Positions 26,749 through 35,882 of a stretch of 64,000 nucleotides of DNA are shown piece by piece (positions within the stretch are counted from its first letter, which is position 1; each line of letters opens with the position of its first letter). The stretch covers positions 1-64,000 of the forward strand of contig NZ_QRBZ01000005.1 in NCBI RefSeq assembly GCF_009833085.1. The letters run 5' to 3'. Below the pieces are notes generated by a model, which saw only the letters and a list, made by a program, of their open reading frames with translations, was not told the DNA's origin and made no database searches. The DNA comes from Nitrosomonas oligotropha (GTDB taxonomy: Bacteria; Pseudomonadota; Gammaproteobacteria; Burkholderiales; Nitrosomonadaceae). Position numbers and translations under genes: made by a program.

Positions 26749-28058
26749 TGCAAACTCATCGCGTGCGCATCCACGCCTTTTTCTTTTCGTTGCTGATGGC
26801 GATGCTGGTCGTTTCACCTGCCAGTGCGGAGCAGGAATTTTTTGCCGATCCTCAACTTTTCGATAGCACGCAAGCCGACCGGATCATCTTAGTCACCTAC
26901 GCCGACAAGCACATCGACCGCATCCCGGTTGGCGTGGCGAACCAATCTTATCGCCGCAGAGGCGAATACAGCAGTTCAACCTGGGGAAAAAGAGTAGCTT
27001 CGAGTATCGAAGCGGATTACAAACTGACCATCCTGTCGCAGTGGCCAATCCGGGAAATCGGTGAGCATTGTGTCGTCTATCTGATTGACGAAGACCAATC
27101 CGTGGACGCAATCATCAAAGCCTTAAGCGAGGACGACCGTGTCGATAATGTTCAAACGATGAGCACTTTCAAGGTCATGGCGAATAGCTACAGCGATCCT
27201 TATTACCGCCTGCAATTCAATATCCAGTCGATGAATCTGGCCGAAATACACCATCATACAACCGGCAAAAATGTAACCATCGCCATAATCGATACCGGAA
27301 TCGACGCGACACATCCCGATTTGCAAGGCCAGATTCAGCAAACCAAGGATTTTGTCACCCGGAAATCCCCGGAATCGTTCAACGATCTGCATGGCACCGC
27401 CATAGCGGGCGTCATTGCGGCCAAAGCAAACAATGGACAGGGCATCGTCGGTATCGCGCCGGATAGTCAGGTGATCGGATTGAAAGCCTGCTGGGAAATC
27501 AAAACCGGCAGTTTCGAGGCAGCTTGCAACAGCTTTACCTTGGCGCTCGCGCTCAATACCGCGATCCAAATGAAAGTCGATGTGCTCAATCTCAGCTTAA
27601 CCGGGCCGCATGATCCGCTGTTGGCCAGATTAATCGAAAAAGCCGTGCAAAAAGGCATGATCATCGTCGCTTCGCAAGCGGACAGGAACGACAGCAAATC
27701 CGGCTTTCCGGCGCAACAAGCGGGCGTTATCGCGGTTCGCAGCACGCATAACACCATCGTGCCATCGTCCCATGGCAGTAGTGACCTCGCCATCTCCGCG
27801 CCGGGACAAGAAATACTGACGACATTACCCAAGGGCGCGTACGATTTTGTGTCCGGTAATTCCCTCGCGACAGCCCACGTCTCCGGCCTTACCGCCTTGC
27901 TGCTGCAAATCAACCGTAACCTGACGCATCAAGAGATCTCCAGATTGCTGGAAAAAGCGAACGAACCCACTTTCTATCAGTTGTTCAGCAAAAACAAACT
28001 GTTCAGCACCATCAGCGTAAAAACCTCAAAAGCTCATAAACAGCACACAGGAAGTTAA
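26748..28058 (+). CDS. Secreted S8 (subtilase) serine peptidase
   Basis: A 436-aa protein with a Sec signal (about 1-26, SPASA). A propeptide-like region follows (about 75-140). The catalytic domain has Asp182 (IIDTGID), His215 (LHGTAIAG) and Ser372 (SGNSLATAHVSG). The usual oxyanion Asn segment AGN appears as QAD in VASQADRND, so the Asn may be replaced by Asp. The ATG overlaps the anti-sigma stop (TAATG). Coupling to a sigma/anti-sigma pair suggests that the protease is part of, or the output of, the sensing circuit. Confidence 0.88.
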   Translation: MQTHRVRIHAFFFSLLMAMLVVSPASAEQEFFADPQLFDSTQADRIILVTYADKHIDRIPVGVANQSYRRRGEYSSSTWGKRVASSIEADYKLTILSQWPIREIGEHCVVYLIDEDQSVDAIIKALSEDDRVDNVQTMSTFKVMANSYSDPYYRLQFNIQSMNLAEIHHHTTGKNVTIAIIDTGIDATHPDLQGQIQQTKDFVTRKSPESFNDLHGTAIAGVIAAKANNGQGIVGIAPDSQVIGLKACWEIKTGSFEAACNSFTLALALNTAIQMKVDVLNLSLTGPHDPLLARLIEKAVQKGMIIVASQADRNDSKSGFPAQQAGVIAVRSTHNTIVPSSHGSSDLAISAPGQEILTTLPKGAYDFVSGNSLATAHVSGLTALLLQINRNLTHQEISRLLEKANEPTFYQLFSKNKLFSTISVKTSKAHKQHTGS

Positions 28059-28293
28059 TTTCATCACTTGAAATAACGCTTCCGCATCGTATCGCCGCAG
28101 CATTTCACTCCGCCAGGTTTCACAACCCCGCTTCACCCGGTAAAATTAACTACAGCAGACTGAACGTATTTGCGCGCCGCGCAACGCAGCCGAATTTCGT
28201 TTTGCGCGGTGTCGTGTTAATCTCTGCGCTGCATTTTTCAAACGATTCCGTTTGAACTTGCTGCTTTTGCAATCTGATTTGAATTGATGGGTT

Positions 28294-28803
28294 ATGAACA
28301 AGGATAAAAAAATAAAAGTACTATTTGTCTGTATGGGCAATATCTGCCGTTCGCCAACGGCGGATGCGGTATTCCGGCACCATGTCAAATCCGCCGGGGT
28401 TGATCATCTGATTCACGTGGATTCCGCCGGAACCCACGCCTACCACATCGGCGATCCGCCGGATCATCGCGCGCAAAGCACGGCATTACAGCGTGGATAC
28501 AAAATGCACGAACTGCGCGCCCGTGCGGTAGAGTCCAGCGACTTTGAGGAATTCGACTATATTCTGGCGATGGACAAGGAAAATCTCACGTTACTGCTGC
28601 AACGCAGCCCGCGGCAGCATGTCAACAAGATCCAATTATTCATGCAATATGCGCCCAGCAGCGAGGCGGATACCGAAGTGCCCGATCCCTATTTCGGCGG
28701 GCAACAAGGATTTGAGCTGGTGCTGGACATGGTCGAGGAAGCCAGCCAAGGCCTGCTGGCGCATCTGCGCACTATCAATACACAACAAGGACAATTCCCA
28801 TGA
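28294..28803 (+). CDS. Low-molecular-weight protein-tyrosine phosphatase
   Basis: A 169-aa protein with the P-loop [10 protein letters not shown] (nucleophile Cys13, Arg19 in CX5R) at the N-terminus and the general-acid motif VPDPYFGG near residue 128. It is a complete catalytic set. The last four bases overlap the start of adhC (ATGA), so it is translationally coupled to formaldehyde detoxification genes. The pairing could be simple operon sharing. Arsenate reductase-like activity is possible for the fold but less likely. Confidence 0.9.
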   Translation: MNKDKKIKVLFVCMGNICRSPTADAVFRHHVKSAGVDHLIHVDSAGTHAYHIGDPPDHRAQSTALQRGYKMHELRARAVESSDFEEFDYILAMDKENLTLLLQRSPRQHVNKIQLFMQYAPSSEADTEVPDPYFGGQQGFELVLDMVEEASQGLLAHLRTINTQQGQFP

Positions 28804-29906
28804 AAACAAAAGCCGCTGTCGCCTGGAAAGCCGGTCAACCGTTGACGATTGAAGAAATCGACCTGACCGGCCCCAAATCCGGCGAAGTGCTGGTCGAAAT
28901 CAAAGCCACCGGTATTTGCCACACCGATTACTACACACTGTCGGGCGCCGATCCGGAAGGTTTGTTTCCGGCCATTCTGGGGCACGAAGGCGCGGGCGTG
29001 GTGGTCGATGTAGGCCCTAACGTCAAATCGTTGCGCAAGGGCGATCACGTCATTCCGCTGTACACGCCCGAATGCCGCGAATGCAAATTCTGCCTGTCGA
29101 AAAAAACCAATTTATGCCAGGCCATTCGCAGCACCCAAGGCAAAGGTTTGATGCCGGACAGCACCTCGCGTTTTTCCATCGACGGCAAACCGCTGTACCA
29201 TTACATGGGCACCTCGACCTTCTCCAATTACACCGTCGTTCCCGAGATCGCACTGGCGAAAATCCGCGAAGATGCCCCGTTTGATAAAGTGTGTTACATC
29301 GGCTGCGGCGTCACCACCGGCATCGGTGCGGTGATCTACACCGCCAAAGTCGAGGCTGGCGCGAATGTCGCAGTGTTCGGTCTGGGCGGCATCGGTTTGA
29401 ACGTGATCCAAGGCGCGCGCATGGTCGGCGCGGACAAAATCATCGGCATCGATATCAACCCCGAACGCGAAGCGATGGCGCGCAAATTCGGCATGACGCA
29501 TTTCATCAACCCGAACGACGTGCCCAACATCGTCGACGCCGTGGTGCAACTGACCGACGGCGGCGCGGATTACAGCTTTGAATGCATCGGCATCACCAAA
29601 GTGATGCGCCAGGCATTGGAATGCACGCACAAAGGCTGGGGACGCAGCATCATCATCGGCGTAGCGGAAGCCGGCGCTGAAATCAGCACGCGGTCATTCC
29701 AGCTCGTTACCGGACGGAAATGGGAAGGCTCCGCATTCGGCGGCGCGCGCGGCCGCACCGATGTGCCGAAAATCGTCGACTGGTACATGGAAGGCAAAAT
29801 CGACATCGACTCGCTGATCACGCACACGCTGACGCTGGACAACATCAACGAAGGTTTCCGCCTGATGAAAGCCGGTGAATCGATCCGTTCCGTGGTGATT
29901 TACTGA
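28800..29906 (+). CDS. frmA: S-(hydroxymethyl)glutathione dehydrogenase (class III ADH)
   Basis: Zinc- and NAD-dependent enzyme that oxidises the formaldehyde-glutathione adduct to S-formylglutathione (368 aa, standard). The catalytic zinc site is GICHTDYYT and GHEGAGVV. The structural zinc cysteines are in [15 protein letters not shown]. The NAD fold is [15 protein letters not shown]. It sits between a tyrosine phosphatase and fghA with two nucleotides to the latter. No FrmR regulator is adjacent. Confidence 0.96.
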   Translation: MKTKAAVAWKAGQPLTIEEIDLTGPKSGEVLVEIKATGICHTDYYTLSGADPEGLFPAILGHEGAGVVVDVGPNVKSLRKGDHVIPLYTPECRECKFCLSKKTNLCQAIRSTQGKGLMPDSTSRFSIDGKPLYHYMGTSTFSNYTVVPEIALAKIREDAPFDKVCYIGCGVTTGIGAVIYTAKVEAGANVAVFGLGGIGLNVIQGARMVGADKIIGIDINPEREAMARKFGMTHFINPNDVPNIVDAVVQLTDGGADYSFECIGITKVMRQALECTHKGWGRSIIIGVAEAGAEISTRSFQLVTGRKWEGSAFGGARGRTDVPKIVDWYMEGKIDIDSLITHTLTLDNINEGFRLMKAGESIRSVVIY

Positions 29907-29908
29907 TC

Positions 29909-30751
29909 GTGACCACACTCGAAACCCGCAGCCTGTACCACTGCTTTGGCGGCATCCAAGGCTATTACCAGCATCCCTCGACGATCATTGGTTTACCGAT
30001 GCGCTTCTCGGTGTACCAACCGCCGCAAACCGAACAGCAACGCGTTCCGGTACTGTTTTTCCTCGCCGGACTGACCTGCACCGAAGAAACCTTCATGATC
30101 AAAGCCGGTGCGCAGCGCTACGCCGCCGAGCTCGGCTTGATGCTGGTCACCATGGATACCAGCCCGCGCCAAACCGGCATCCCCGGTGAAACCGATGCCT
30201 GGGATTTCGGCGCCGGTGCAGGATTTTATCTCGACGCCACCGCCGAACCGTGGGCGCGGCATTACCGCATGGAAAGTTACGTCACGCAGGAACTGCGCAA
30301 CATCATCGTCGAACGATTTCCTGCCGACCCGAATCGCATCGGCATTTTCGGCCATTCGATGGGCGGTCACGGCGCATTAACCTTGGCGCTGCGCTACCCC
30401 GAACTGTTCCGCTCAGTCTCTGCCTTCGCCCCGATCTGCGCGCCGATGCGCTGCCCGTGGGGACAAAAGGCATTCAGCCACTACCTCGGTGAGAATCAGC
30501 AAAACTGGCAACAATACGATACCACCGCATTGCTCCAAGCCGGACACCGCGTCCCCGATCTGCTCATCGACCAGGGATTCAACGACCAATTCCTAACCAC
30601 ACAACTCTTCCCCGAAGCACTGGAACAAGCCTGCGGCGACGCCGGTCAACCCCTGACGCTGCGCTATCATCAAGGCTACGATCACAGTTATTACTTCATT
30701 AGCACGTTTGTCGGGGAGCATTTGAAGTATCATCGAGAGCAGCTTGGTTAG
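29909..30751 (+). CDS. fghA: S-formylglutathione hydrolase
   Basis: Esterase D-type alpha/beta hydrolase (280 aa) that releases formate and glutathione from S-formylglutathione. The nucleophile elbow is GHSMGGHGAL near residue 150, with PVLFFLAGLTCTEETF near the N-terminus and the histidine region HQGYDHSYYF near the end. It starts with GTG, two nt after the adhC stop. A diverged copy of its last 20 codons lies at 31387-31446, beyond two small genes, which suggests an insertion or recombination at this gene end. Confidence 0.95.
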   Translation: MTTLETRSLYHCFGGIQGYYQHPSTIIGLPMRFSVYQPPQTEQQRVPVLFFLAGLTCTEETFMIKAGAQRYAAELGLMLVTMDTSPRQTGIPGETDAWDFGAGAGFYLDATAEPWARHYRMESYVTQELRNIIVERFPADPNRIGIFGHSMGGHGALTLALRYPELFRSVSAFAPICAPMRCPWGQKAFSHYLGENQQNWQQYDTTALLQAGHRVPDLLIDQGFNDQFLTTQLFPEALEQACGDAGQPLTLRYHQGYDHSYYFISTFVGEHLKYHREQLG

Positions 30752-30804
30752 CATTCATTTAATTACATTTATGCCAATAAACAACTGAGTAGCTTTAGTT
30801 CGTT

Positions 30805-31062
30805 ATGCTAGAATTTCACATGGACTTTGAAATTATCGGTGAAATCAAACACCCCGAAACCATTGCTCGCGGTTCCGGTATTCGGGAGATAAACCGGCTT
30901 CGAAAAATTCATGGTCCGGGCAATTGGCGCAAACGCAAAGGTAATGCGATGATACGCTTGCATGATGGATCAATCCGGGAGGCTGAAATTCATTGGTATG
31001 AAGCAGCTGGTATCGGCAAGCGTGAGTTCAAAATCAAACGTTATAGGGATATAACATCATGA
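30805..31062 (+). CDS. Small hypothetical protein, first of coupled pair
   Basis: An 85-aa basic protein (GSGIREINRLRKIHGPGNWRKRKGNAMIRLHDGSIREAEIHWYEAAGIGKREFKIKRY). The C-terminal half looks like a short beta-sheet fold ending in lysines. An internal ATG six codons in is possible. It overlaps the next gene by four nt (ATGA). I recall similar pairs scattered in bacterial genomes but no known function. A toxin-antitoxin role is conceivable, on architecture alone. Confidence 0.6.
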   Translation: MLEFHMDFEIIGEIKHPETIARGSGIREINRLRKIHGPGNWRKRKGNAMIRLHDGSIREAEIHWYEAAGIGKREFKIKRYRDITS

Positions 31063-31283
31063 GTAAACATCAATTTGCAATTTGTATTGATAATCGTGGA
31101 TATGAAGTATCGTTAGAAATTCGAAAACTATACGAAGTATTAGCCGATGTCGATGCGGAAAAGCATGGGCAGATTCGCGTCATCGATGAATCTGGAGAAG
31201 ATTATTTATACCCGGCCACTGCTTTTACTTGCATATCGTTACCGGAAAATGTTGTTGAACGTGTTATTTCTGCGCATGCTTAG
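31059..31283 (+). CDS. Small hypothetical protein, second of coupled pair
   Basis: A 74-aa protein with AGGGA eight nt before its ATG and a four-nt overlap with the preceding gene. The sequence (QFAICIDNRGYEVSLEIRKLYEVLADVDAEKHG... DESGEDYLYPATAFTCISLP) is acidic with alternating strand-like segments and no known motif. The acidic partner beside a basic one fits a protein-complex pair. It has no signal peptide. Confidence 0.65.
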   Translation: MSKHQFAICIDNRGYEVSLEIRKLYEVLADVDAEKHGQIRVIDESGEDYLYPATAFTCISLPENVVERVISAHA

Positions 31284-31290
31284 TAGTTTG

Positions 31291-31326
31291 TAGGGCGGAA
31301 GTCTGGTAAGGCGTTCCGCCAAAAAC
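31291..31326. repeat. Palindromic intergenic repeat unit
   Basis: GGCGGAA (31294-31300) and TTCCGCC (31314-31320) form a perfect seven-pair hairpin with a TAGG lead. It resembles the dispersed palindromic elements common in proteobacterial genomes. A second GC-rich stretch (CTGACGGGCTTACGCC) follows at about 31361. It lies between the small gene pair and the fghA fragment. Confidence 0.5.
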
Positions 31327-31386
31327 ATAAATATAGCCTAATGTTGAAAACGGCTGAACACCCTGACGGGCTTACGCCTTACGGGT

Positions 31387-31446
31387 TACTTTATCAGCAC
31401 GTTTATTGGGGAGCATTTGAAGTATCATCGGGATGCGCTGTCATGA
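31387..31446 (+). pseudogene. Detached 3' end of an fghA homologue
   Basis: Twenty codons including the stop that translate YFISTFIGEHLKYHRDALS, against YFISTFVGEHLKYHREQLG at the true fghA end (30692-30751). A 23-nt core is identical, while other codons differ mainly at synonymous or conservative positions. The piece has no start or upstream body. It is best read as a remnant of a second, diverged fghA allele left when the small gene pair and the repeat entered the locus. Confidence 0.8.
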
Positions 31447-31594
31447 TCTCTTATCATCTACTGTGAGCAATGTGTGTATTTTTATGCGGAAGTTTGTTTA
31501 AAGAAATACCAGGGACAATAACGTATTAAATTTCATTATTGACTCAATATATTTTTTATTTCAGATGTTTAATTCCTAGTTAAATGCCCATTCT

Positions 31595-32623
31595 ATGACT
31601 ACACTGCTGTGTCGCCTATGCTGGAATAGTGAGGGGTGGCGAAGACCAACCGACGAAGCATCTCGCTTGGAGAAAGGCTCATACGTCGCTGAAAATCGAT
31701 TTGGCCACGAGGAGTGGTTATTCAATCATGAGTGCCTCGTAGATGGACATCGAGTGGGTTTCATCCAAGCTATCTCCAAGTCACGCAGAAAATTAGCAGG
31801 GCAAGACATAGAGATTCTACTCTATACAAAGAATCCCGATGGCCTGTGGTGCAAGGTTGGTCGAATTGCATCAGCTATTGTCCTCACTGAGACCGAGGCC
31901 ACCGAGGTTGTAAAGAAACTTAGCGATGCCAACATTCTCCAGGCGATGAGCGCTGACCTCGAAAGGCTAAAGATTTCTGGAGATAAGATTAGAGATGCAC
32001 TTGCCACGAACATAGTGAACATTCGCTTTTACCCAAAAGACTGCGAGGTTTTGGATCCTCCTGAACCATTTAAAGAGCAAAAGTTGTTCTCAAAAACTTA
32101 TCCCCGCTATCTTTCATACAAAGTGGATAGTACTGATAAATTTCTAGAACTAATAAAACCACCCGCCGCAAGATGCGGCTCGACAAATCAGAAGAAAGTG
32201 GACCAAAGATTACGTCGTAGTGTGCCCGCGACAACCCAAGATCCAAAGCATGATCGTTTACAGAATGCTATTCATACACTTCTGAAAACAAACTTCCCGG
32301 ATGTTGACTACGAAAAAAACTGGATTGATCTCTCTGTAAAGATAGAGGACATACAATTTATCTTCGAGGTTAAAGCTGCATCCTCAGTAAAAAGATGCAT
32401 CCGCGAAGCCTTGGGCCAATTACTGGAATATGCTCATTACCCAAATCACAATGAGAAGCTATATCTCGTTGTTGCTGGAGATGCTGTAGCACTGCCTGAT
32501 GATCGATTGTATATTTCATTCCTGCGAGAAACTTACAATCTCAAATTATACTATGCCTGTTACGATTGGAATGATCGTAAGCTTAATTTTTATCCATTAA
32601 TAAATCACTTTGCCGACTCTTAA
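31595..32623 (+). CDS. Putative PD-(D/E)XK nuclease, defence-like
   Basis: A 342-aa protein, no ribosome site seen. Residues 5-100 form a domain with the signature GFGHEEWLF-like RFGHEEWLFN and GHRVGFIQAI, which I recall at the start of other uncharacterised restriction-like proteins. The C-terminal domain (about 215-335) has a nuclease core: Asp245, then Glu258-Val-Lys260 (IFEVK), followed by a helix REALGQLLEYAHY with Gln275, a strong PD-(D/E)XK pattern. AT-richer than its neighbours and without a methylase partner. It may act as a modification-dependent or lone nuclease; that is inference. Confidence 0.6.
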   Translation: MTTLLCRLCWNSEGWRRPTDEASRLEKGSYVAENRFGHEEWLFNHECLVDGHRVGFIQAISKSRRKLAGQDIEILLYTKNPDGLWCKVGRIASAIVLTETEATEVVKKLSDANILQAMSADLERLKISGDKIRDALATNIVNIRFYPKDCEVLDPPEPFKEQKLFSKTYPRYLSYKVDSTDKFLELIKPPAARCGSTNQKKVDQRLRRSVPATTQDPKHDRLQNAIHTLLKTNFPDVDYEKNWIDLSVKIEDIQFIFEVKAASSVKRCIREALGQLLEYAHYPNHNEKLYLVVAGDAVALPDDRLYISFLRETYNLKLYYACYDWNDRKLNFYPLINHFADS

Positions 32624-32795
32624 AGTACCGCATAGTAACTGAGATTCCTCGTTATTTATTTTAGATAAAACATCTCACTGTAATCTGCAATGTACTAAAT
32701 ACACTCTTCAAATTACTAGTTCCCTCCCTACTTGCGCTCTAGTAGATGCGAAATTAAACCCGAAAGAGATTAAAAGCTCAGAGTGAAATAATTAA

Positions 32796-34421
32796 ATGCA
32801 CCCCATAGTAGATATCGCGGCAACGCTTAACTTGCAACCGGACAACTTCATGCTGTTCGGTGAACACATGGCCAAACTGCGGTTGGGTGCTTTGCCGAAA
32901 AAAGGTACACAACCAAAAGGCAAAATCGTGCTGGTTTCGGCGATCAATCCGACGCGCACCGGCGAAGGGAAAACGACCGTTTCTATCGGATTCGCGCAAG
33001 GTCTTGCGCGTATCGGGCAGCGCGTTGCATTGGCGTTGCGCGAGCCGTCGTTGGGGCCTGTTTTCGGCATTAAAGGCGGCGGCACCGGTGGCGGACGTTG
33101 CCAGCTGGAACCGTCGACGCGCATCAATATGCATTTTACCGGCGATATGCACGCCGTCGGCGCGGCGCACAACCTGCTTGCCACGTTGCTCGATAACGCC
33201 GTTCATTTCCGCAGTGAGCTGGATCTGGAGCATCGTCAAATTTTCTGGCGCCGTGTGCTGGATATGAACGACCGTTCGCTGCGGCAAGCGGTGATCGGAT
33301 TGGGTGGACGGCTCAACGGTGTGCCGCGCGAAACCGGTTTCGACATTACCGCAGCTTCCGAAGTGATGGCCATTCTCTGTCTGGCCGAAGATCTCGTCGA
33401 CCTCAAAGCACGATTGGGGCGTATCCTGGTGGGATTCGATCGTTCCGGCAATCCGGTCACGGCGCAAAGCCTGCAAGCAACGGGGGCGATGGCGGCTTTG
33501 CTGCACGATGCGATACTGCCGAATCTGGTGCAAACCACCGAAGGCGCACCGGCTTTTGTGCACGGTGGCCCTTTCGGCAACATCGCGCATGGTTGCAACA
33601 GCGTGATCGCCACCAAAGTGGCGGCTGCTTGTGCCGATTGGGTGGTAACGGAAGCGGGTTTCGGTTTCGATCTGGGCGCGGAGAAATTCTTCGATCTGAA
33701 ATGCCGCAGTTCCGGCTTATGGCCGAGCGCGGTGGTGTTGGTCGTCACCGCACGGGCGCTGCGGGTGCATGGCGGCGGCGATCCTTCCCGTCCCGGCAGT
33801 ATCGAAGAAATCGAGCGCGGCCTGCCACATTTAGAACATCACGTACACAGTGTGCGGGCTTTCGGTTTTGAGCCGGTCATCGCCATCAATCGCTTCATTG
33901 GCGATACCGGCAACGAACTAAGCCTTATCGAACAGTACTGCGCTAAGCTTGGATTGAGTACCGCTATTTTCACCGGCTTCACCGATGGAGGTGCTGGAGC
34001 TGAAGCGTTGGCGCACGCAGTGGTCGCGATGACCAACCGGCCGCAGCCGCCCGTGCGCTATTTGTACGATTTGAACGATTCGCCCGAAGAAAAGATTGCG
34101 GCTGTTGCCAGCACTATCTATGGTGCCAGCGAAGTCGAGTTCAGCCGGACAGCCCAGAAAGATCTGGAGCGGATTCGCGCGCTGGGTTACGACCGGCTCC
34201 CGGTGTGCATCGCCAAAACCCATCTGTCGCTGAGCAGCGACCCCGCCAAAGTAGGTCACCCCGAAGCATTCCCGCTACCTGTGGAATCGGTGCGCATCGC
34301 CGCCGGTGCGGGCTATTTGCTGGTGATGACCAGCGATATCGTCACGATGCCAGGACTGCCGCACGAACCGGCCGCGCATCGCATCGATCTAAGCGACGAT
34401 GGGGATATTATGGGCGTTTGA
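32796..34421 (+). CDS. fhs: Formate-tetrahydrofolate ligase
   Basis: ATP-dependent enzyme that makes 10-formyl-THF (541 aa, close to the usual 555). The P-loop region is NPTRTGEGKTTVSIGFAQGL near residue 55. REPSLGPVFGIKGGGTGGG, PFGNIAHGCNSVIAT and TEAGFGFDLGAEKF are family signatures. It could assimilate the formate released by the frmA-fghA pathway 2 kb upstream. The accessory patch lies between them. Confidence 0.95.
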   Translation: MHPIVDIAATLNLQPDNFMLFGEHMAKLRLGALPKKGTQPKGKIVLVSAINPTRTGEGKTTVSIGFAQGLARIGQRVALALREPSLGPVFGIKGGGTGGGRCQLEPSTRINMHFTGDMHAVGAAHNLLATLLDNAVHFRSELDLEHRQIFWRRVLDMNDRSLRQAVIGLGGRLNGVPRETGFDITAASEVMAILCLAEDLVDLKARLGRILVGFDRSGNPVTAQSLQATGAMAALLHDAILPNLVQTTEGAPAFVHGGPFGNIAHGCNSVIATKVAAACADWVVTEAGFGFDLGAEKFFDLKCRSSGLWPSAVVLVVTARALRVHGGGDPSRPGSIEEIERGLPHLEHHVHSVRAFGFEPVIAINRFIGDTGNELSLIEQYCAKLGLSTAIFTGFTDGGAGAEALAHAVVAMTNRPQPPVRYLYDLNDSPEEKIAAVASTIYGASEVEFSRTAQKDLERIRALGYDRLPVCIAKTHLSLSSDPAKVGHPEAFPLPVESVRIAAGAGYLLVMTSDIVTMPGLPHEPAAHRIDLSDDGDIMGV

Positions 34422-34528
34422 GGGTTGATTGAAAACTCCGTGGCAAGACGATGGGGAATTGTGAGTTTAATACCGGCTAACAATTACCTGCCGAATACCG
34501 GCGCAACCAAGCATCCCGTTTTATCGAT

Positions 34529-35131
34529 TCAAAACTTCCCGTCTTGTAAAATTTCCACCAAGTGCGCCAGCGCCTGACCGCGATGGCTGATTTGATTTTT
34601 CTGTTCGGCGGTTAATTCGGCGGAGGTTTTACCGAATGCGGGCAGGAAAAAGTAGGGATCGTAGCCAAAACCGCCGCTGCCGCGCGGTTGATCGATGATT
34701 TCACCATGCCACGAACCGTCGACGATGATCGGTTGCGGATCGTCGGCATGGCGTACCAGCACAATCACGCAATAGTAATACGCGCGCCGGTCGGTTTGGT
34801 TTTGCAGCGCTGCAACTAATTTCTGGTTATTACGTTCGTCCGATTTGGGTTCTCCGGCGTAGCGTGCGGAATTCACGCCGGGAGCACCGCCCAGTGCGCT
34901 GACGCAGATACCCGAATCGTCTGCCAGCGCGGGTAATCCGGAGCAGCGGCTGGCGTGGCGGGCTTTGGCGAGAGCATTCTCCACGAATGTGATGTGCGGT
35001 TCGTCGGCTTCGCTCACGGCATATTCGGATTGCGGTACCACTTCAATGGCCAGCGGCGCGAGCAATTCGCCGATTTCGCGCAATTTGCCTTTATTGCTGC
35101 TGGCGATAACCAGTTTTTTCAGCGTGCTCAT
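34529..35131 (-). CDS. rdgB: dITP/XTP pyrophosphatase
   Basis: House-cleaning nucleotide pyrophosphatase of the RdgB/HAM1 family, 200 aa. It begins [15 protein letters not shown] and has [37 protein letters not shown] and the terminal [10 protein letters not shown], all of which are family signatures. The start overlaps the rph stop (ATGA), so rph and rdgB are coupled, an arrangement common in proteobacteria. Confidence 0.96.
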   Translation of the reverse strand: MSTLKKLVIASSNKGKLREIGELLAPLAIEVVPQSEYAVSEADEPHITFVENALAKARHASRCSGLPALADDSGICVSALGGAPGVNSARYAGEPKSDERNNQKLVAALQNQTDRRAYYYCVIVLVRHADDPQPIIVDGSWHGEIIDQPRGSGGFGYDPYFFLPAFGKTSAELTAEQKNQISHRGQALAHLVEILQDGKF

Positions 35132-35850
35132 GGTTGCGTCAGCACATTGCGCTGGATGGCGATCAGTTCTTCGATGCCTTGTTGCGCCATGTCGAGCATG
35201 GTATTCAATTCGGCGCGGCTAAAGGCATTGCCTTCGGCGGTTCCCTGCACTTCGATGAGATGCAATCTGCCGGTCATGACGACGTTCATGTCGGTGTCGC
35301 ACGCGGAATCTTCCACGTAATCCAAATCCAGAACCGGTGTGCCTTCATAAATGCCGACAGAAATCGCCGCAACGTGGTCGATGATCGGCGTGGCTTCGAT
35401 GAGTTTCTGATCGAGCAATTTCTGGATCGCGTCGTGCAATGCGACAAAAGCACCGGTGATGCTGGCAGTGCGGGTACCGCCATCGGCTTGGATAACATCG
35501 CAATCGATTTGGATGGTGCGCTCGCCCAGTTTTTTAAGATCTACTGCGGCGCGCAAAGCGCGTCCGATGAGGCGCTGGATTTCCATGGTGCGCCCGGTTT
35601 GTTTGCCTTTCGCCGCTTCGCGTTGCATCCGGCTATGCGTCGAACCCGGCAGCATGCCGTATTCCGCAGTCAGCCAGCCCTGCCCCTGACCTTTCAGGAA
35701 CGGCGGAATCTGTTCGCTGATGCTAGCGGTGCAGATGACTTTGGTGTCGCCACATTCGATCAGCACGGAGCCGTCGGCGTGCTTGATGTAATGACGGGTA
35801 ATTCTAATGGGCCGGATTTGCCCGGCCGTGCGCTGATGACTTCGGGTCAT
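35128..35850 (-). CDS. rph: Ribonuclease PH
   Basis: Phosphate-dependent 3' exoribonuclease for tRNA processing, 240 aa. It has the N-terminal [22 protein letters not shown], the phosphate-site region [19 protein letters not shown], and [20 protein letters not shown]. It is full length. It follows map by 32 nt and is coupled to rdgB. Confidence 0.96.
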   Translation of the reverse strand: MTRSHQRTAGQIRPIRITRHYIKHADGSVLIECGDTKVICTASISEQIPPFLKGQGQGWLTAEYGMLPGSTHSRMQREAAKGKQTGRTMEIQRLIGRALRAAVDLKKLGERTIQIDCDVIQADGGTRTASITGAFVALHDAIQKLLDQKLIEATPIIDHVAAISVGIYEGTPVLDLDYVEDSACDTDMNVVMTGRLHLIEVQGTAEGNAFSRAELNTMLDMAQQGIEELIAIQRNVLTQP

Positions 35851-35882
35851 GATTTATACTCTGTGCGGGAATGGAAAACTGA

